Assembly: GCA_964008075.1 (NCBI GenBank)
Contig: CAXGAP010000031.1
Span: forward strand, 1-14,991
Direction of reading: 5' to 3'
From: UBA724 sp964008075
GTDB lineage: Bacteria; Bacteroidota; Bacteroidia; Flavobacteriales; Flavobacteriaceae
DNA: 14,991 nt
The notes beneath the pieces are model-generated. The model was not told the origin of the DNA, did no database searches, and saw nothing but the letters and a program-made list of their open reading frames with translations. The position numbers and the translations under genes were made by a program. This document shows positions 7,548 through 14,919 of the stretch, piece by piece; position 1 is the stretch's first letter; the number at the start of each line of letters is the position of its first letter.

Positions 7548-8428
7548 AACGAACTGCCTTGCGCTGCCAATCGCTGGTTGACCCCCTTGATTGATTGAAG
7601 ACCGCCAGTATGAATCAACAACAAACGATTTCCAAAATTCCATGTGTTTTCTTTCCGCTTTTTAATCAAATGCCATAGCATCGGAGCCGTGTACAGCGGG
7701 TCGAGAATTACACCCGTTAGATTGGCTACACGATGAGCAAAATCAATCAATGATTTTGGTGTTTTGGCAAAACCGATCTCATTATGAGTCGGCACCAGTG
7801 ACCAACGATCATTGTTGACAAAGGTACGAATCCGGCTGCGTATTTCTATGTCTTTTACAACTTGAAATCCAACAACATGCTGGTGCTCGTGTGTTGATTC
7901 GATCAAACCCGCCATCGTTCCACCTGTTCCAACAGCAATAGCCAAGGTATCGAAAGCCTTATCAGCAGTTGTGAGAATCTCCTCACAACCTTTTATTGCT
8001 AAGGCATTAGTGCCCCCTTCTGGAATGACATAAGGGTTTTTGTCCTCTATCATTATTGTTGATAATGCCCGCTCTTTGTCCTTATAATCCGATCGGCTGA
8101 CAAAATGCAACGCCATACCCATTTGTTTGCAATATTTGAGTGTTGGATTCAGAAGTTGACCTTCCAATTCATCTCCACGAACAATACCGTACGTTGTAAA
8201 CCCATATTGATATCCAGCAGCTGCCACTGCAGCCAAATGGTTGGAATATGCACCCCCGTAAGTCAATAGGGTTTTATAACTGTTCGCTTTGGCATACTGC
8301 AAATTGTATTTCAGTTTTCGCCATTTATTTCCAGAAATATCTGGATGAATCAGATCTTCTCTCTTTAAGACAATTTCTAAATCTCCTGCAATTCCGTGTA
8401 ATCGTAGATGTTGATTATTAGACTCCAC
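7523..8428 (-). CDS. PLP-dependent enzyme, 1-aminocyclopropane-1-carboxylate deaminase / D-cysteine desulfhydrase family
   Basis: This is a fold-type II PLP enzyme of 301 residues. KREDLIHPDISGNKWRKLKYN carries the Schiff-base lysine (Lys35 in SGNK). YGGAYSNHLAA (about 58-68) is the typical substrate-binding segment and AVGTGGTMAGL is the glycine-rich phosphate loop. Members break D-cysteine to pyruvate, sulfide and ammonia, or open the ring of ACC; sequence alone does not decide, and D-cysteine or another D-amino acid is more likely in a marine-type flavobacterium. The start is GTG (8428), and an in-frame TAA two codons upstream rules out extension. The last codons encode an unconserved tail (SLCWPCSSF) in DNA that also encodes the lipobox region of the next gene. 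It is the first gene of a probable three-gene operon with the glucosaminidase and hemL. Confidence 0.9.
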   Translation of the reverse strand: MESNNQHLRLHGIAGDLEIVLKREDLIHPDISGNKWRKLKYNLQYAKANSYKTLLTYGGAYSNHLAAVAAAGYQYGFTTYGIVRGDELEGQLLNPTLKYCKQMGMALHFVSRSDYKDKERALSTIMIEDKNPYVIPEGGTNALAIKGCEEILTTADKAFDTLAIAVGTGGTMAGLIESTHEHQHVVGFQVVKDIEIRSRIRTFVNNDRWSLVPTHNEIGFAKTPKSLIDFAHRVANLTGVILDPLYTAPMLWHLIKKRKENTWNFGNRLLLIHTGGLQSIKGVNQRLAAQGSSLCWPCSSF

Positions 8429-8436
8429 TGCTTAAT

Positions 8437-8444
8437 CAAACATA
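8437..8444 (-). promoter_or_regulatory. Predicted -7 element for the ACC deaminase-glucosaminidase-hemL operon
   Basis: The minus strand reads TATGTTTG, an exact TAnnTTTG match, eight bases before the GTG start at 8428. There is only a run of T in the -33 window rather than TTG, so support is partial. The implied mRNA would have almost no leader. Confidence 0.35.
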
Positions 8445-8458
8445 TTTAAAATACAACT

Positions 8459-8499
8459 TGAAAAAAAAAATTACATTTATGGTATGAAAAAAAAAATTA
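8459..8499 (+). repeat. Direct repeat TGA(10)TTA, two copies 26 bases apart
   Basis: The 15-base word TG-A10-TTA occurs at 8459-8473 and again at 8485-8499. The second copy includes the last two bases of the ATG and codons 2-5 (KKKI) of the DUF5522 gene; the first lies just upstream of that gene. Both contain an uninterrupted run of ten A. Confidence 0.85.
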
Positions 8500-8642
8500 T
8501 CCCGATTGAGGATGGCGATTCCTATCAGACTGCCGAGGGTTTTATCGTTTTTACTGAGCAGTATCATTTAAAAAGAGGTTATTGTTGCGAGAGTGACTGT
8601 CGGCACTGCCCCTACGAATTTGATAAAAAAAATCTAGAGTAG
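8484..8642 (+). CDS. DUF5522 family cysteine-rich miniprotein (52 residues)
   Basis: ATG at 8484 opens a 52-codon frame ending in TAG at 8640-8642. The protein has a basic start (MKKK), an aromatic/beta middle (GFIVFTEQYHLKRGYCC) and a four-cysteine cluster CCESDCRHCPYEF at residues 34-46. This layout (E/Q-G-F/Y-hydrophobic-T-E-x-[F/Y]-H-L-x-[K/R]-G-Y-C-C-x3-C-x2-C-P) matches the small uncharacterised DUF5522 family of Bacteroidota. The CC-x3-C-x2-C spacing suggests metal or Fe-S binding, which is inference. The gene is divergent from the ACC-deaminase-like gene (55 bases between starts), and its last nine bases overlap the 3' end of alaS on the other strand. A run of ten A follows the start codon. 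Confidence 0.85.
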   Translation: MKKKIIPIEDGDSYQTAEGFIVFTEQYHLKRGYCCESDCRHCPYEFDKKNLE

Positions 8643-11240
8643 GTTTTTGACAGCCTGTAAGGCATCTGATAAGCCTGTTGGATTTTTGCCACCTGCAGTT
8701 GCAAAAAATGGCTGACCCCCACCCCCACCTTGTATATGTCCACTGATTTCCTGAATAATTGTATTGGCTTTATATGTGCCCTGATCGACTAGTGCTTTGG
8801 ACACATAACAAGATAAAATCGGTTTGTTATCTTTTTTGGAACCAAGAACAGCAACCAAATCTTTTCTGTTTTTCCCAATTTGAAATAAAATATCTTTCAT
8901 TCCAGAGGCATTGAGATTGACCTCTATGCAAAGCAATGAAACACCATTGTGATTTTGAATTTCAGTTTCCAAATCAACAATCATTTGCTCCACAAGTTGC
9001 TTGTTAAGCTTCTCTATTTCTTTTTTGAGTTTCGTGTTTTCTTCTTGCAAAGCCTGTACCGATTGCACAAGGTTTTTTGGGTTTTTCAATTGCAACTTGA
9101 CTGCTTCCATCAAGGTTGATTGTTCATATATCAGTTTTTTGGCCTCATCACCAGTCACTGCTTCAATCCTTCTTACCCCAGAGGCAACTGCTGTTTCACT
9201 CGTGATCGTAAAGTGCCATATCGCCGATGTATTTGATACATGGGTACCTCCACATAACTCTATTGATTCGCCAAAACGTACTGTTCTGACTGTGTCTCCA
9301 TACTTTTCGCCAAACAAAGCCATTACACCATCAGAAATCGCCTGATCATAAGGGACGTTGGTGGTGATTTGCGCATCAATTTTTTCTTGAATTCTAGCAT
9401 TGACAAAATCTTCAACCGACTGTAATTCTTCTTGCGTTAGTTTAGAAAAATGAGAAAAGTCAAAACGCAAATGTCCAGAACTAACCATGGATCCCTTCTG
9501 AGTGACATGAGAACCCAATAAACTTCGCAATGCATGATGCAACAAATGAGTTGCTGTATGATTACATGAAGTTTCATGGCGCTTTTGCTCGTCTACAACT
9601 GCTTTAAATTTGGAAGTGATATCTGCAGGAAGTTGATTGCAAGTATGGACAATTATATTGTTTTCAATTTTTGTATCATAAATATATGTTACGTTCCCAT
9701 TTGGCGCTTCCAAATATCCCTTGTCGCCAACTTGACCTCCACCTTCGGCATAAAAAGGAGTGATATTGAAAACCAATTGGTATGATTCTCCGTATTTATT
9801 TGTGATTTTTCGATACCGAACAATGTGTACTGGGGTTGATAGTAGTTTATAACCAACAAATTCCTGCTCCTCATCTTCAATGACTTCAACCCAATCTTCA
9901 CTATTGGTTTGAGAGGCAGCTCGTGAACGCGCTTTTTGTTTGTCCATCTCTTTTTGGAAATCCTCTTCATTCAAAGTCATTCCATATTCAGAAAGAATTA
10001 AGGCTGTTAAGTCAATCGGAAATCCAAAAGTGTCATACAATTCGAAGGCCTTGGCCCCCGACAATACTTTGCTCGAACTGAAGGACATCAACTGTTGTAA
10101 CATTCCCAGTCCCTGAGCCAATGTTTTTAAAAACGAAAGTTCTTCTTCTTTAATCACATTTTGAATAAAGTTTTGCTGCGATTTGAGCTCTGGGAAAGTA
10201 CTTCCCATTTGAACTGTAAGCGTTTCAACAAGGTTGTAAATAAATGGTTCTTTTTGGTTGAGGAAAGTGTATGCATAACGAATCGCACGACGAAGAATTC
10301 GACGGATCACATATCCAGCTCCGTTGTTGGAGGGCAATTGTCCATCGGCAATCGAAAAAGATACTGCTCGAAGGTGATCGGCAACCACCCGGATAGCAAT
10401 ATCTGTTGATTCGTCACTGCCATAGGTAGTCAATGTTTGTGTTTCTATTTCACGAATTATAGATGTAAAAACATCTGTATCATAATTTGAATTTACCCCC
10501 TGAACAACCATACAAAGTCTTTCGAAACCCATACCAGTATCGATATGTTTTTCTGGCAATTGCTCTAACGACCCATCAGCCTTTCGATTGAACTCGATAA
10601 ACACCAAATTCCAGACCTCAACAACCTGTGGGTGATCTTTATTGACCAAGGCTGATCCAGGTGTTTTCCCTTTCTCCTCTTTATTACGAATATCCACATG
10701 GATTTCAGAACAAGGTCCACAAGGCCCTTGATCGCCCATTTCCCAAAAATTATCCTTTTTTGAACCCATCAAAATGCGCTCAGGGTCAATGTGTTTTTTC
10801 CAAAAAGCTATCGCTTCAGAATCTGTTTCTAAATTCTCAGACTGATCACCCGCAAAAACCGTGACATACAAGTCATCTTTACTGATGTTCATGATTTCAG
10901 TTAGGAACTCCCAAGCGTATGCAATGGCATCTTCTTTGAAATAATCTCCAAAGCTCCAGTTGCCAAGCATTTCGAACAAAGTGTGGTGATAGGTGTCCAT
11001 ACCAACTTCTTCCAAATCGTTATGCTTTCCAGAAACACGCAAACATTTTTGGGTATCCGCCACTCGTTTGTCTTTTGCCTTTTTATGACCCAAAAAGTAC
11101 TCCTTAAAGGGATTCATACCTGCATTGACAAACAGTAGAGAAGGGTCATTGTTGTTTACTAATGGAGCTGAAGGAACAATTTTATGGGATTTTGATTGAA
11201 AAAAATCAAAAAAAGATTGCCTTATTTCTTGCGCCTTCAT
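8634..11240 (-). CDS. alaS: Alanyl-tRNA synthetase (AlaS)
   Basis: AlaS charges tRNA-Ala and hydrolyses mischarged Ser- and Gly-tRNA-Ala. The 868-residue protein is full length. The class II catalytic core starts at the N-terminus (RQSFFDFFQSKSHKIVPSAPL, then FEMLGNWSFGDYFK). The editing domain holds the metal-binding HTATH (His561, His565) and CGGTH (Cys663, His667). A coiled-coil segment near 715-745 (EENTKLKKEIEKLNKQL) leads into the C-Ala domain with its glycine-rich GGGGGQPFFATAGG close to the end. The start is ATG at 11240; I see no clear TAnnTTTG element in the 98-base gap shared with the divergent M23 gene. The TAG stop overlaps the end of the DUF5522 gene. Confidence 0.98.
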   Translation of the reverse strand: MKAQEIRQSFFDFFQSKSHKIVPSAPLVNNNDPSLLFVNAGMNPFKEYFLGHKKAKDKRVADTQKCLRVSGKHNDLEEVGMDTYHHTLFEMLGNWSFGDYFKEDAIAYAWEFLTEIMNISKDDLYVTVFAGDQSENLETDSEAIAFWKKHIDPERILMGSKKDNFWEMGDQGPCGPCSEIHVDIRNKEEKGKTPGSALVNKDHPQVVEVWNLVFIEFNRKADGSLEQLPEKHIDTGMGFERLCMVVQGVNSNYDTDVFTSIIREIETQTLTTYGSDESTDIAIRVVADHLRAVSFSIADGQLPSNNGAGYVIRRILRRAIRYAYTFLNQKEPFIYNLVETLTVQMGSTFPELKSQQNFIQNVIKEEELSFLKTLAQGLGMLQQLMSFSSSKVLSGAKAFELYDTFGFPIDLTALILSEYGMTLNEEDFQKEMDKQKARSRAASQTNSEDWVEVIEDEEQEFVGYKLLSTPVHIVRYRKITNKYGESYQLVFNITPFYAEGGGQVGDKGYLEAPNGNVTYIYDTKIENNIIVHTCNQLPADITSKFKAVVDEQKRHETSCNHTATHLLHHALRSLLGSHVTQKGSMVSSGHLRFDFSHFSKLTQEELQSVEDFVNARIQEKIDAQITTNVPYDQAISDGVMALFGEKYGDTVRTVRFGESIELCGGTHVSNTSAIWHFTITSETAVASGVRRIEAVTGDEAKKLIYEQSTLMEAVKLQLKNPKNLVQSVQALQEENTKLKKEIEKLNKQLVEQMIVDLETEIQNHNGVSLLCIEVNLNASGMKDILFQIGKNRKDLVAVLGSKKDNKPILSCYVSKALVDQGTYKANTIIQEISGHIQGGGGGQPFFATAGGKNPTGLSDALQAVKNLL

Positions 11241-11284
11241 AGGGTTGTGTTAACTTGCAAATAACTACTTGAAACAACATTTTT

Positions 11285-11292
11285 TATATTTG
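11285..11292 (+). promoter_or_regulatory. Predicted -7 element TATATTTG for the M23 peptidase-MerR operon
   Basis: TATATTTG followed by C is an exact match to the Bacteroidota -7 consensus, 46 bases before the M23 ATG. TTG triplets upstream are 13 or 27 bases away, outside the usual 17-23, so only the -7 box is supported. Confidence 0.45.
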
Positions 11293-11338
11293 CAAAGATT
11301 TATATGTAACTGCTTGTAAAATTAGCACATTTTAACGA

Positions 11339-12316
11339 ATGCCAAAGTATAAATATTATTACGATCAAGAGACCCTTTCTTACAGACGAATAGAAATCAA
11401 TACCGGTGTGCGTTTTCGCAACGCTTTTGTTTTTCTAACTGTTTCTGCGCTTTTTGGTTTAATTATGTTGTTGGTGTTGTTATCTTCTACCTTGATCGAA
11501 ACCCCAAAAGAGATTGCACAGGCAAGAGAGATTGACAATTACCAACTGCAATATGAGCAACTCAATCGAAAGATGCAACAGATTGAAAGTGTATTGGACA
11601 ATCTGCAGGACCGAGACAATCAAATCTATCGTGTCATTTTTGAGGCAAACCCCATTTCAGAGGATGTTCGAAAAGCAGGTTTTGGAGGAGTTAATCGATA
11701 TGCTGATTTGGAAGGTTTCGAAAACTCTGAACTGGTCGTTAGTACTACAAAACGAATGGAAATTTTATCCAAGCAAGTGGTTGTGCAATCGAAGTCTTTA
11801 GACGAAATTCAAAGAATGGCACTGGATAAAGAAGTGTTACTCTCTGCCATCCCATCTATTCAGCCAATCAACAACGAAGATCTCAGAAGGATGGCATCAG
11901 GATATGGTTGGCGTACAGACCCTTTTACGAAAACACGTCGTAAACACAAAGGCATGGATTTTTCAGCTCCTACTGGCACACCTATCTATGCAACAAGCGA
12001 TGGGAAAGTAATTCGAGTTGATGGGCGTGCTCCTGGCTATGGAAAACACATTCGTATTGATCATGGCTTTGGCTATGTTACCCTTTATGCGCATTTGAGC
12101 AAATACAACGTACGTAGTGGTCAAGAAGTCAAGCGAGGTGATGTGATTGGTTTTGTAGGAAACACAGGTCGTTCTGTTGCACCTCACCTACATTATGAGA
12201 TACGAAAAGATGGGGTTCCTGTCAACCCAATTAACTTCTACTATGGCGACCTCAATACAGAAGAGTTTAATGCGCTATTGGAAGCAGCAAATAGAGAAAA
12301 TCAATCCCTTGACTAA
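11339..12316 (+). CDS. Membrane-anchored M23 (LytM-like) family metallopeptidase
   Basis: This 325-residue envelope protein has a cytoplasmic start KYKYYYDQETLSYRRIE, one membrane helix at about residues 28-50, and a periplasmic coiled coil at about 60-105. The C-terminal M23 domain begins near GYGWRTDPFT. The LytM zinc site is complete: His203 and Asp207 in HKGMD, then His283 and His285 in HLHYE. It is therefore likely an active endopeptidase on peptidoglycan cross-links rather than a degenerate activator of the EnvC type; the coiled coil leaves an activator role possible. The start tract YYYD(P/Q)(D/E)TLSYR is typical of flavobacterial homologues. It is divergent from alaS, and its TAA is followed at once by the ATG of the MerR gene. 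Confidence 0.93.
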   Translation: MPKYKYYYDQETLSYRRIEINTGVRFRNAFVFLTVSALFGLIMLLVLLSSTLIETPKEIAQAREIDNYQLQYEQLNRKMQQIESVLDNLQDRDNQIYRVIFEANPISEDVRKAGFGGVNRYADLEGFENSELVVSTTKRMEILSKQVVVQSKSLDEIQRMALDKEVLLSAIPSIQPINNEDLRRMASGYGWRTDPFTKTRRKHKGMDFSAPTGTPIYATSDGKVIRVDGRAPGYGKHIRIDHGFGYVTLYAHLSKYNVRSGQEVKRGDVIGFVGNTGRSVAPHLHYEIRKDGVPVNPINFYYGDLNTEEFNALLEAANRENQSLD

Positions 12317-12637
12317 ATGCGAACTAAGCTGCCAGAAAAGCTTTACTACAGCATAGGCGAAGTTGCTGAAGCCTTTGATGTGAATCCTTCACTAATTCGT
12401 TTTTGGGAAAAGGAATTTGAAATTCTAACCCCAAAAAAAAACACTAAAGGAACGCGAAAATTTACTGCACAAGATATCGACAAAATCGAGCTAATCCATT
12501 TTTTGGTAAAGGAAAGAGGATTCACCCTTGATGGAGCAAAAAAAGAGATTCAATCAAAAAACAGCAGTCAACATCAAATCATAAAGCGTCTCAAATTCAT
12601 TCGCGAGGAATTATTTCGTATTCGAGAAAATCTGTAG
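12317..12637 (+). CDS. MerR-family transcriptional regulator (DNA-binding domain only)
   Basis: This protein has 106 residues. The MerR winged helix-turn-helix occupies about residues 9-78: YYSIGEVAEAFDVNPSLIRFWEKEF (helix-turn-helix), TRKFTAQDIDKI (wing and next helix), then HFLVKERGFTLDGAKKEI. A short helical tail of about 25 residues probably forms the antiparallel dimer helix. No effector-binding domain, metal-binding cysteines or GyrI-like fold is present, so its signal is not apparent. The ATG follows the M23 stop with no gap (TAA-ATG), so the two are almost certainly co-transcribed. In the flavobacterial order I recall, a lemA gene comes next; here the next gene is der on the opposite strand. 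The TAG abuts the der stop. Confidence 0.92.
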   Translation: MRTKLPEKLYYSIGEVAEAFDVNPSLIRFWEKEFEILTPKKNTKGTRKFTAQDIDKIELIHFLVKERGFTLDGAKKEIQSKNSSQHQIIKRLKFIREELFRIRENL

Positions 12638-13942
12638 CTATTTTTTGCGAATAAAAATATCGATTGTAGCACCAGTAAAGTCGTAATTTTCTCTGATTTT
12701 ATTTTCTAAAAACCTTTTGTAAGGTTCCTTTACATATTGAGGAAGATTGCAGAAAAAGGCGAATTGAGGGTGGTCACTGTGTAGCTGTAAGCAATATTTA
12801 ATTTTTACATACTTCCCCTTTATAGCTGGAGGTGGAGTTTTTTGAATGATTGGTAGCATAAAATCGTTGAGCTCGCGCGTTGGAATTCGCTTACTTCGTT
12901 TCATGTAAACATCTACTACTGTCTCTATGGCTTTAAACACTCTTTGTTTGGTAAGACTAGAAATAAAAACAATTGGAACATCTACAAATGGAGCAATTTC
13001 ATCTTGTATCGCTTCGGTAAATAATTTAGTTGCTTGGTTATCTTTTTCAACCAAATCCCATTTGTTGACCAAAATCACGATTCCCTTATGATTTCGAGCA
13101 GCTAGCCAAAATATATTTTTGACCTGGCTGTCAAATGATCTTGTGGCATCAAATAATACCAAACAAACGTCCGAATGTTCGATTGATCGCAGCGCACGAA
13201 TGACAGAGTAAAATTCAATATTTTCTTTGACTTTTGATTTTTTTCTGATTCCAGCAGTATCAACTAGGACAAACTCAAAACCATATTGATTATAAATGGT
13301 ATTGATACTATCTCTGGTCGTGCCTGCTTGATCTGTTACAATGTTGCGTTCTTTTCCCAATAGCGCATTGATAAAAGACGATTTTCCTGCATTTGGGCGA
13401 CCCACAACAGCAAAACGAGGCAAGTCAAGACTCTCAGGTTTTTTTGTTTTGGGAAGAACATTAATGATCGTATCTAATAATTCCCCTGTTCCTGACCCAT
13501 TGATGGCAGATACATGAAAAGTTTTTTCGATTCCTAAAGCAAAAAACTCGACTGTATCGGGGACACGCAATGCATTATCTACTTTATTGATGACCAATAA
13601 AACTGGTTTATCTGACCTATGTAAGAGACGTGCGACTTCTTGATCCATCACGCTAACTCCAACTTCAACATCCACAATAAAAAGAATCGCATCGGCCTCG
13701 TCGATAGCCACTTCAACTTGCTGATCGATTACAGCTTCAAAGGTATCATCACCTCCAATGACATAACCTCCAGTGTCGATAAGCGTAAATTCTTTACCGT
13801 TCCAGTCAGTCTTGCCATAGTGTCGATCACGTGTCACTCCACTAGCAGCGTCCACAATCGCCTCACGACTTTGAATCAATCGATTGAAAAGTGTTGATTT
13901 TCCGACGTTAGGCCTTCCAATAATAGCTACAAAATTGCTCAA
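12638..13942 (-). CDS. der: Ribosome-assembly GTPase Der (EngA)
   Basis: Der is an essential double GTPase that acts in late 50S subunit assembly. The 434-residue protein contains GD1 with GRPNVGKS (9-16), DTGG (56-59) and NKVD (119-122), then GD2 with GRPNAGKS (181-188), DTAG (228-231) and NKWD (293-296). A C-terminal KH-like domain follows (about 350-434; TPPPAIKGKYVKIKYCLQ). All nucleotide-binding motifs are intact. The start is TTG at 13942 (MSNFVAIIGRPNVGKS after initiation), which aligns with homologue starts. A TAATTTTG promoter element lies 19 bases upstream, over the era stop codon. It lies downstream of era on the same strand with 24 bases between them, and tail to tail with the MerR gene with no gap. 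Confidence 0.98.
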   Translation of the reverse strand: MSNFVAIIGRPNVGKSTLFNRLIQSREAIVDAASGVTRDRHYGKTDWNGKEFTLIDTGGYVIGGDDTFEAVIDQQVEVAIDEADAILFIVDVEVGVSVMDQEVARLLHRSDKPVLLVINKVDNALRVPDTVEFFALGIEKTFHVSAINGSGTGELLDTIINVLPKTKKPESLDLPRFAVVGRPNAGKSSFINALLGKERNIVTDQAGTTRDSINTIYNQYGFEFVLVDTAGIRKKSKVKENIEFYSVIRALRSIEHSDVCLVLFDATRSFDSQVKNIFWLAARNHKGIVILVNKWDLVEKDNQATKLFTEAIQDEIAPFVDVPIVFISSLTKQRVFKAIETVVDVYMKRSKRIPTRELNDFMLPIIQKTPPPAIKGKYVKIKYCLQLHSDHPQFAFFCNLPQYVKEPYKRFLENKIRENYDFTGATIDIFIRKK

Positions 13943-13961
13943 AGGATGTCAATTAAAGTTG

Positions 13962-13995
13962 CAAAATTACTTCTTTTGAGAAGATGAATAGCCAA
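13962..13995 (-). promoter_or_regulatory. Predicted der promoter inside the 3' end of era
   Basis: On the minus strand TTG (13995-13993) is followed after 23 bases by TAATTTTG (13969-13962) plus C, fitting TTG-N17-23-TAnnTTTG. The -7 element overlaps the era TAA codon. It would let der be expressed apart from era, with a leader of roughly a dozen bases. Confidence 0.45.
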
Positions 13996-14857
13996 AACGT
14001 TGTAATTGGGTGTGATTTGATCTCCAATTCTTATTGACCTTCACAAATAATTCGAGATGAATTTTCTTGTCAAAAAATATTTCGAGGGCTTTACGCGCCT
14101 CTATGCCAACATGCTTAATCGCGCTGCCTTTACTGCCAACAATGATCCCTTTTTGAGAGTTTTTTTCCACGACAATAACACTTCTGATTCGAATGATTTT
14201 TTCAGTTTCTTCAAACTGTTCAGTAATCACCTCAACTGCATATGGAATTTCCTTTTGGTAGCGTAGAAGAATTTGTTCACGAATGGCTTCATTCACAAAA
14301 AATCGTTCAGATTTGTCTGTGATTTGGTCTTTTGGAAAAAATGGTGGATGGTTGGGAAGTAGGTAAACGATACGATTCCTCAACTCCAAAACTCTGAAAG
14401 ATTCAGTCGCTGAAATACTCCATATTTCGGCATCTGGCAGTTTTTTTTGCCAAAAATTGGCAAGTTGTTCCAAATCTCTTTGGTTCGAAAGATCGACTTT
14501 ATTCAGTACAATAAGTAAACTACCAGTGAAGTTGGTGATTCTTTTCCAAGTATTTTCGTCGAGATCGCCATTATCATCGGAAGCAATAACGAGAAGCATA
14601 ATGTCAGCATCTTCAAAAGTTGAGTTTGTTGCATCCATCATCCTTTCTTGAAGGGCATATTCAGGTTTGATAATACCTGGAGTATCTGAGAAAACAACTT
14701 GGGCGTCAAGTTTGTTGAAGATGCCAAGAATCCGATGCCTAGTCGTTTGTGCTTTGGCAGTGATGATAGAGAGCTTTTGGCTCAAAAAGGCGTTCATGAG
14801 GGTAGATTTACCCGCATTTGGGTTTCCAATGATATTTACAAATCCAGCTTTGTGCAT
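13967..14857 (-). CDS. era: Ribosome-assembly GTPase Era
   Basis: Era binds the 3' end of 16S rRNA and promotes 30S maturation. The 296-residue protein is full length. The GTPase domain has GNPNAGKS (11-18), the switch I region QTTRHRI (37-43), DTPG (58-61) and NKVD (119-122). The KH domain carries GSKGSAIK with the GxxG loop at 241-244, preceded by VVEKNSQKGIIV. ATG at 14857 gives the usual MHKAGFVNI-type start. A near-match to the -7 consensus (TACCTTTA, minus strand 14871-14864) lies just upstream, without a -33 box. It is divergent from the initiator tRNA gene and precedes der by 24 bases. Confidence 0.98.
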   Translation of the reverse strand: MHKAGFVNIIGNPNAGKSTLMNAFLSQKLSIITAKAQTTRHRILGIFNKLDAQVVFSDTPGIIKPEYALQERMMDATNSTFEDADIMLLVIASDDNGDLDENTWKRITNFTGSLLIVLNKVDLSNQRDLEQLANFWQKKLPDAEIWSISATESFRVLELRNRIVYLLPNHPPFFPKDQITDKSERFFVNEAIREQILLRYQKEIPYAVEVITEQFEETEKIIRIRSVIVVEKNSQKGIIVGSKGSAIKHVGIEARKALEIFFDKKIHLELFVKVNKNWRSNHTQLQRFGYSSSQKK

Positions 14858-14878
14858 AGGCTCTAAAGGTACAAAACC

Positions 14879-14909
14879 TTGTCGGGTTTGGTGATTTTAC
14901 GTATATTTG
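14879..14909 (+). promoter_or_regulatory. Predicted promoter of the initiator tRNA gene
   Basis: TTG (14879-14881), a 20-base spacer and TATATTTG (14902-14909) fit the Bacteroidota consensus TTG-N17-23-TAnnTTTG. The -7 box ends ten bases before the first tRNA base, a sensible distance for a short 5' leader removed by RNase P. Confidence 0.6.
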
Positions 14910-14919
14910 ATGTTCTAAT

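Noticed and set aside
7548..7643. Extension of the glucosaminidase to ATG 7643
   Set aside because: It would create a 121-base overlap through conserved codons of the upstream enzyme (the HTGGLQ region) and put about 42 residues before the lipobox; kept only as an alternative start.
9001..9345. 114-residue plus-strand frame opposite alaS
   Set aside because: It is a shadow of the well-supported alaS editing domain and coiled-coil codons, starts with TTG and has serine/cysteine-rich antisense composition with no recognisable domain.
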